Shown here: piece after piece, positions 14,719 through 15,443 of the stretch | Numbering within the stretch: the first letter of the stretch is position 1 | Layout of the letters: each line of letters opens with the position of its first letter | Origin: UBA6544 sp049601975 | GTDB lineage: Bacteria > Pseudomonadota > Alphaproteobacteria > UBA8366 | NCBI GenBank assembly: GCA_049601975.1 | Contig: JBMYRC010000106.1 | Coordinates: forward strand, 1-15,443 | Direction: 5' to 3' | DNA length: 15,443 nt | The notes under the pieces: generated by a model | Told to the model about the DNA's origin: nothing | The model's database searches: none | Seen by the model: only the letters and a program-made list of their open reading frames with translations | Program-made: the position numbers and the translations under genes

Positions 14719-15443
14719 ATGAGCGAATTAATCGCAACGGACGGGTCGCAAGTTCTCACGTCCGCAGCAGAACAAATGGTCACCTTAACGGTGGACAACC
14801 AAGTTTTCGGTATTCCTGTCCTCGCTGAACAGGATATCGTCGAGCCGTTCAAAATTACACCGGTACCCCTCGCACCTTCCGTCGTGGCGGGTGTCATGAA
14901 TCTTCGTGGTCGCATCGTCAACGTCATAGACTTGCGCCACTGTTTAGGTGACCTGACCTATCATGAAATCGAACAATAGATGGGTGTCACAGTCGAATAT
15001 CACAATAATCTATATACGTGCTCGTCGATAAAATTGGCGATATTGTCGCCGTCGAACAAACCCTCATCGAAAAAGCGCCCGCGACATTAAGCGAAGCACT
15101 TCGGCGACTCTGTAGGGGTATCATCCGGCGCAAGGAGAATTTGTTGGTTGTCTTGGACGTTGAGAAAACCCTCGACCCGGAGACAATTTTCAACACGCCG
15201 ACGACAACGCGTAAACACCGAAAGGTCGATCACTATAAACAGGTCGACAAGAAAATTGCGTTTAAAGTCGAAAACCGCAAACCGGAAGCTAATGATAGCG
15301 ACTCGGTGGAATCGGAAGGCGACGCTCCGAATAAATCTACTTCTGATTCCGGGGCACGGTCCATCTTCGATCGCATTGGTGGCGAGATTGGTGTTCATGG
15401 CGCGGTATCGTTGCTGTCCAACCGACTCTTGGAAGAGCCTCAA
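14719..15443 (+). pseudogene. cheW: Interrupted cheW with a globin-like C-terminal fusion (runs off the right edge)
   Basis: CheW couples chemoreceptors to the CheA kinase. The start is well marked (AGGAG seven bases before ATG 14719), and the first 86 codons are a normal CheW half: VTLTVDNQVFGIPV, ITPVPLAPSVVAGVMNLRGR, VNVIDLRHCLG. TAG at 14977-14979 then stops the frame, yet the next codons continue CheW in the same frame (MGVTVEYHNNLYT). About one base is missing near 15018-15020, after which CheW resumes in the frame of 15021: LVDKIGDIVAVEQ, then RRKENLLVVLDVEKTLD. That frame stays open for 141 codons to the window end, through a charged linker (~15180-15359) and a segment (15360-15443) reading SIFDRIGGEIGVHGAVSLL, like the start of a truncated haemoglobin. 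Two lesions suggest a recent pseudogene or sequence errors. TAG ends other genes here, so stop recoding is unlikely. Confidence 0.75.
15360..15443 (+). other. N-terminal part of a group 1 truncated-haemoglobin-like domain, fused behind CheW
   Basis: In the frame of 15021 the last 28 codons read SIFDRIGGEIGVHGAV followed by SLLSNRLLEEPQ. This matches the pattern at the start of group 1 truncated globins (S/T-hydrophobic-Y/F-D/E-R/K-I/L-G-G, then a helix, then R-V/L-L-x-D/E-P). The haem-ligand histidine and most of the domain lie beyond the window, so haem binding cannot be judged. It is preceded by a linker rich in Ser, Asp and Glu. Confidence 0.6.

Noticed and set aside
14719..14979. A complete short CheW-like protein of 86 aa
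   Set aside because: Real CheW proteins are about 150 aa or more, and the missing half is present directly downstream past the TAG and a frame change, so this is a broken gene rather than a mini-CheW.
14977..14979. TAG read through as an amino acid (recoding)
   Set aside because: TAG ends other apparently normal genes in the window (sortase, 7870 gene, AsmA family). The nearby frameshift would still break the protein, and no recoding element was seen.

Overview
The window looks like chromosomal DNA from an alphaproteobacterium, probably of the Rhodospirillales type. The support is moderate-to-high GC codon use, an alphaproteobacterial aspartate/prephenate-type aminotransferase, an RHH_4-type ribbon-helix-helix protein, a TTAA-N7-TTAA site matching the CtrA consensus, and a CheW of the short alphaproteobacterial type. 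There are no rRNA or tRNA genes, CRISPR arrays, insertion sequences or phage genes. Apart from one broken gene at the right edge, this is densely packed chromosome.

Layout. Positions 1-99 hold the 3' end of a plus-strand gene. Minus-strand genes follow at 96-3739: a Gram-negative (class GN type) sortase, its overlapping VIT/VWA-domain substrate, and a PhyH-family Fe(II)/2-oxoglutarate dioxygenase. A class I aminotransferase (3905-5107, plus) diverges from the dioxygenase and converges on a class II aldolase/adducin-family gene (5127-5921, minus). Diverging from the aldolase is a two-gene operon (6072-7645, plus): a DUF35 OB-fold protein and a thiolase-fold protein that lacks the usual nucleophilic cysteine. 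This pairing resembles the DUF35/Ltp2 retro-aldolase and related DUF35/thiolase complexes. Next come a small, poorly recognised protein behind a CtrA-like promoter (7870-8385), a D-lactate dehydrogenase/GlcD-type flavoprotein (8422-9840) and a large AsmA-family envelope protein (9901-13386). On the minus strand lie a small RHH protein (13367-13708) and an alpha/beta hydrolase (13918-14568).

Right edge. A cheW gene starts at 14719, but an in-frame TAG (14977-14979) and a frameshift near 15018-15020 break it. If both are bridged, the reading frame runs open to the end of the window: through the CheW C-terminal half, an acidic/polar linker, and a segment matching the N-terminus of a group 1 truncated haemoglobin. 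This possible CheW-globin fusion, and whether it is intact, is the most unusual thing in the window.

The genes do not form one pathway. The units that probably work together are sortase plus VIT/VWA substrate (surface anchoring) and DUF35 plus thiolase-fold protein (acyl-CoA chemistry). The CtrA-like site and the CheW-globin gene point to a motile, chemotactic cell.
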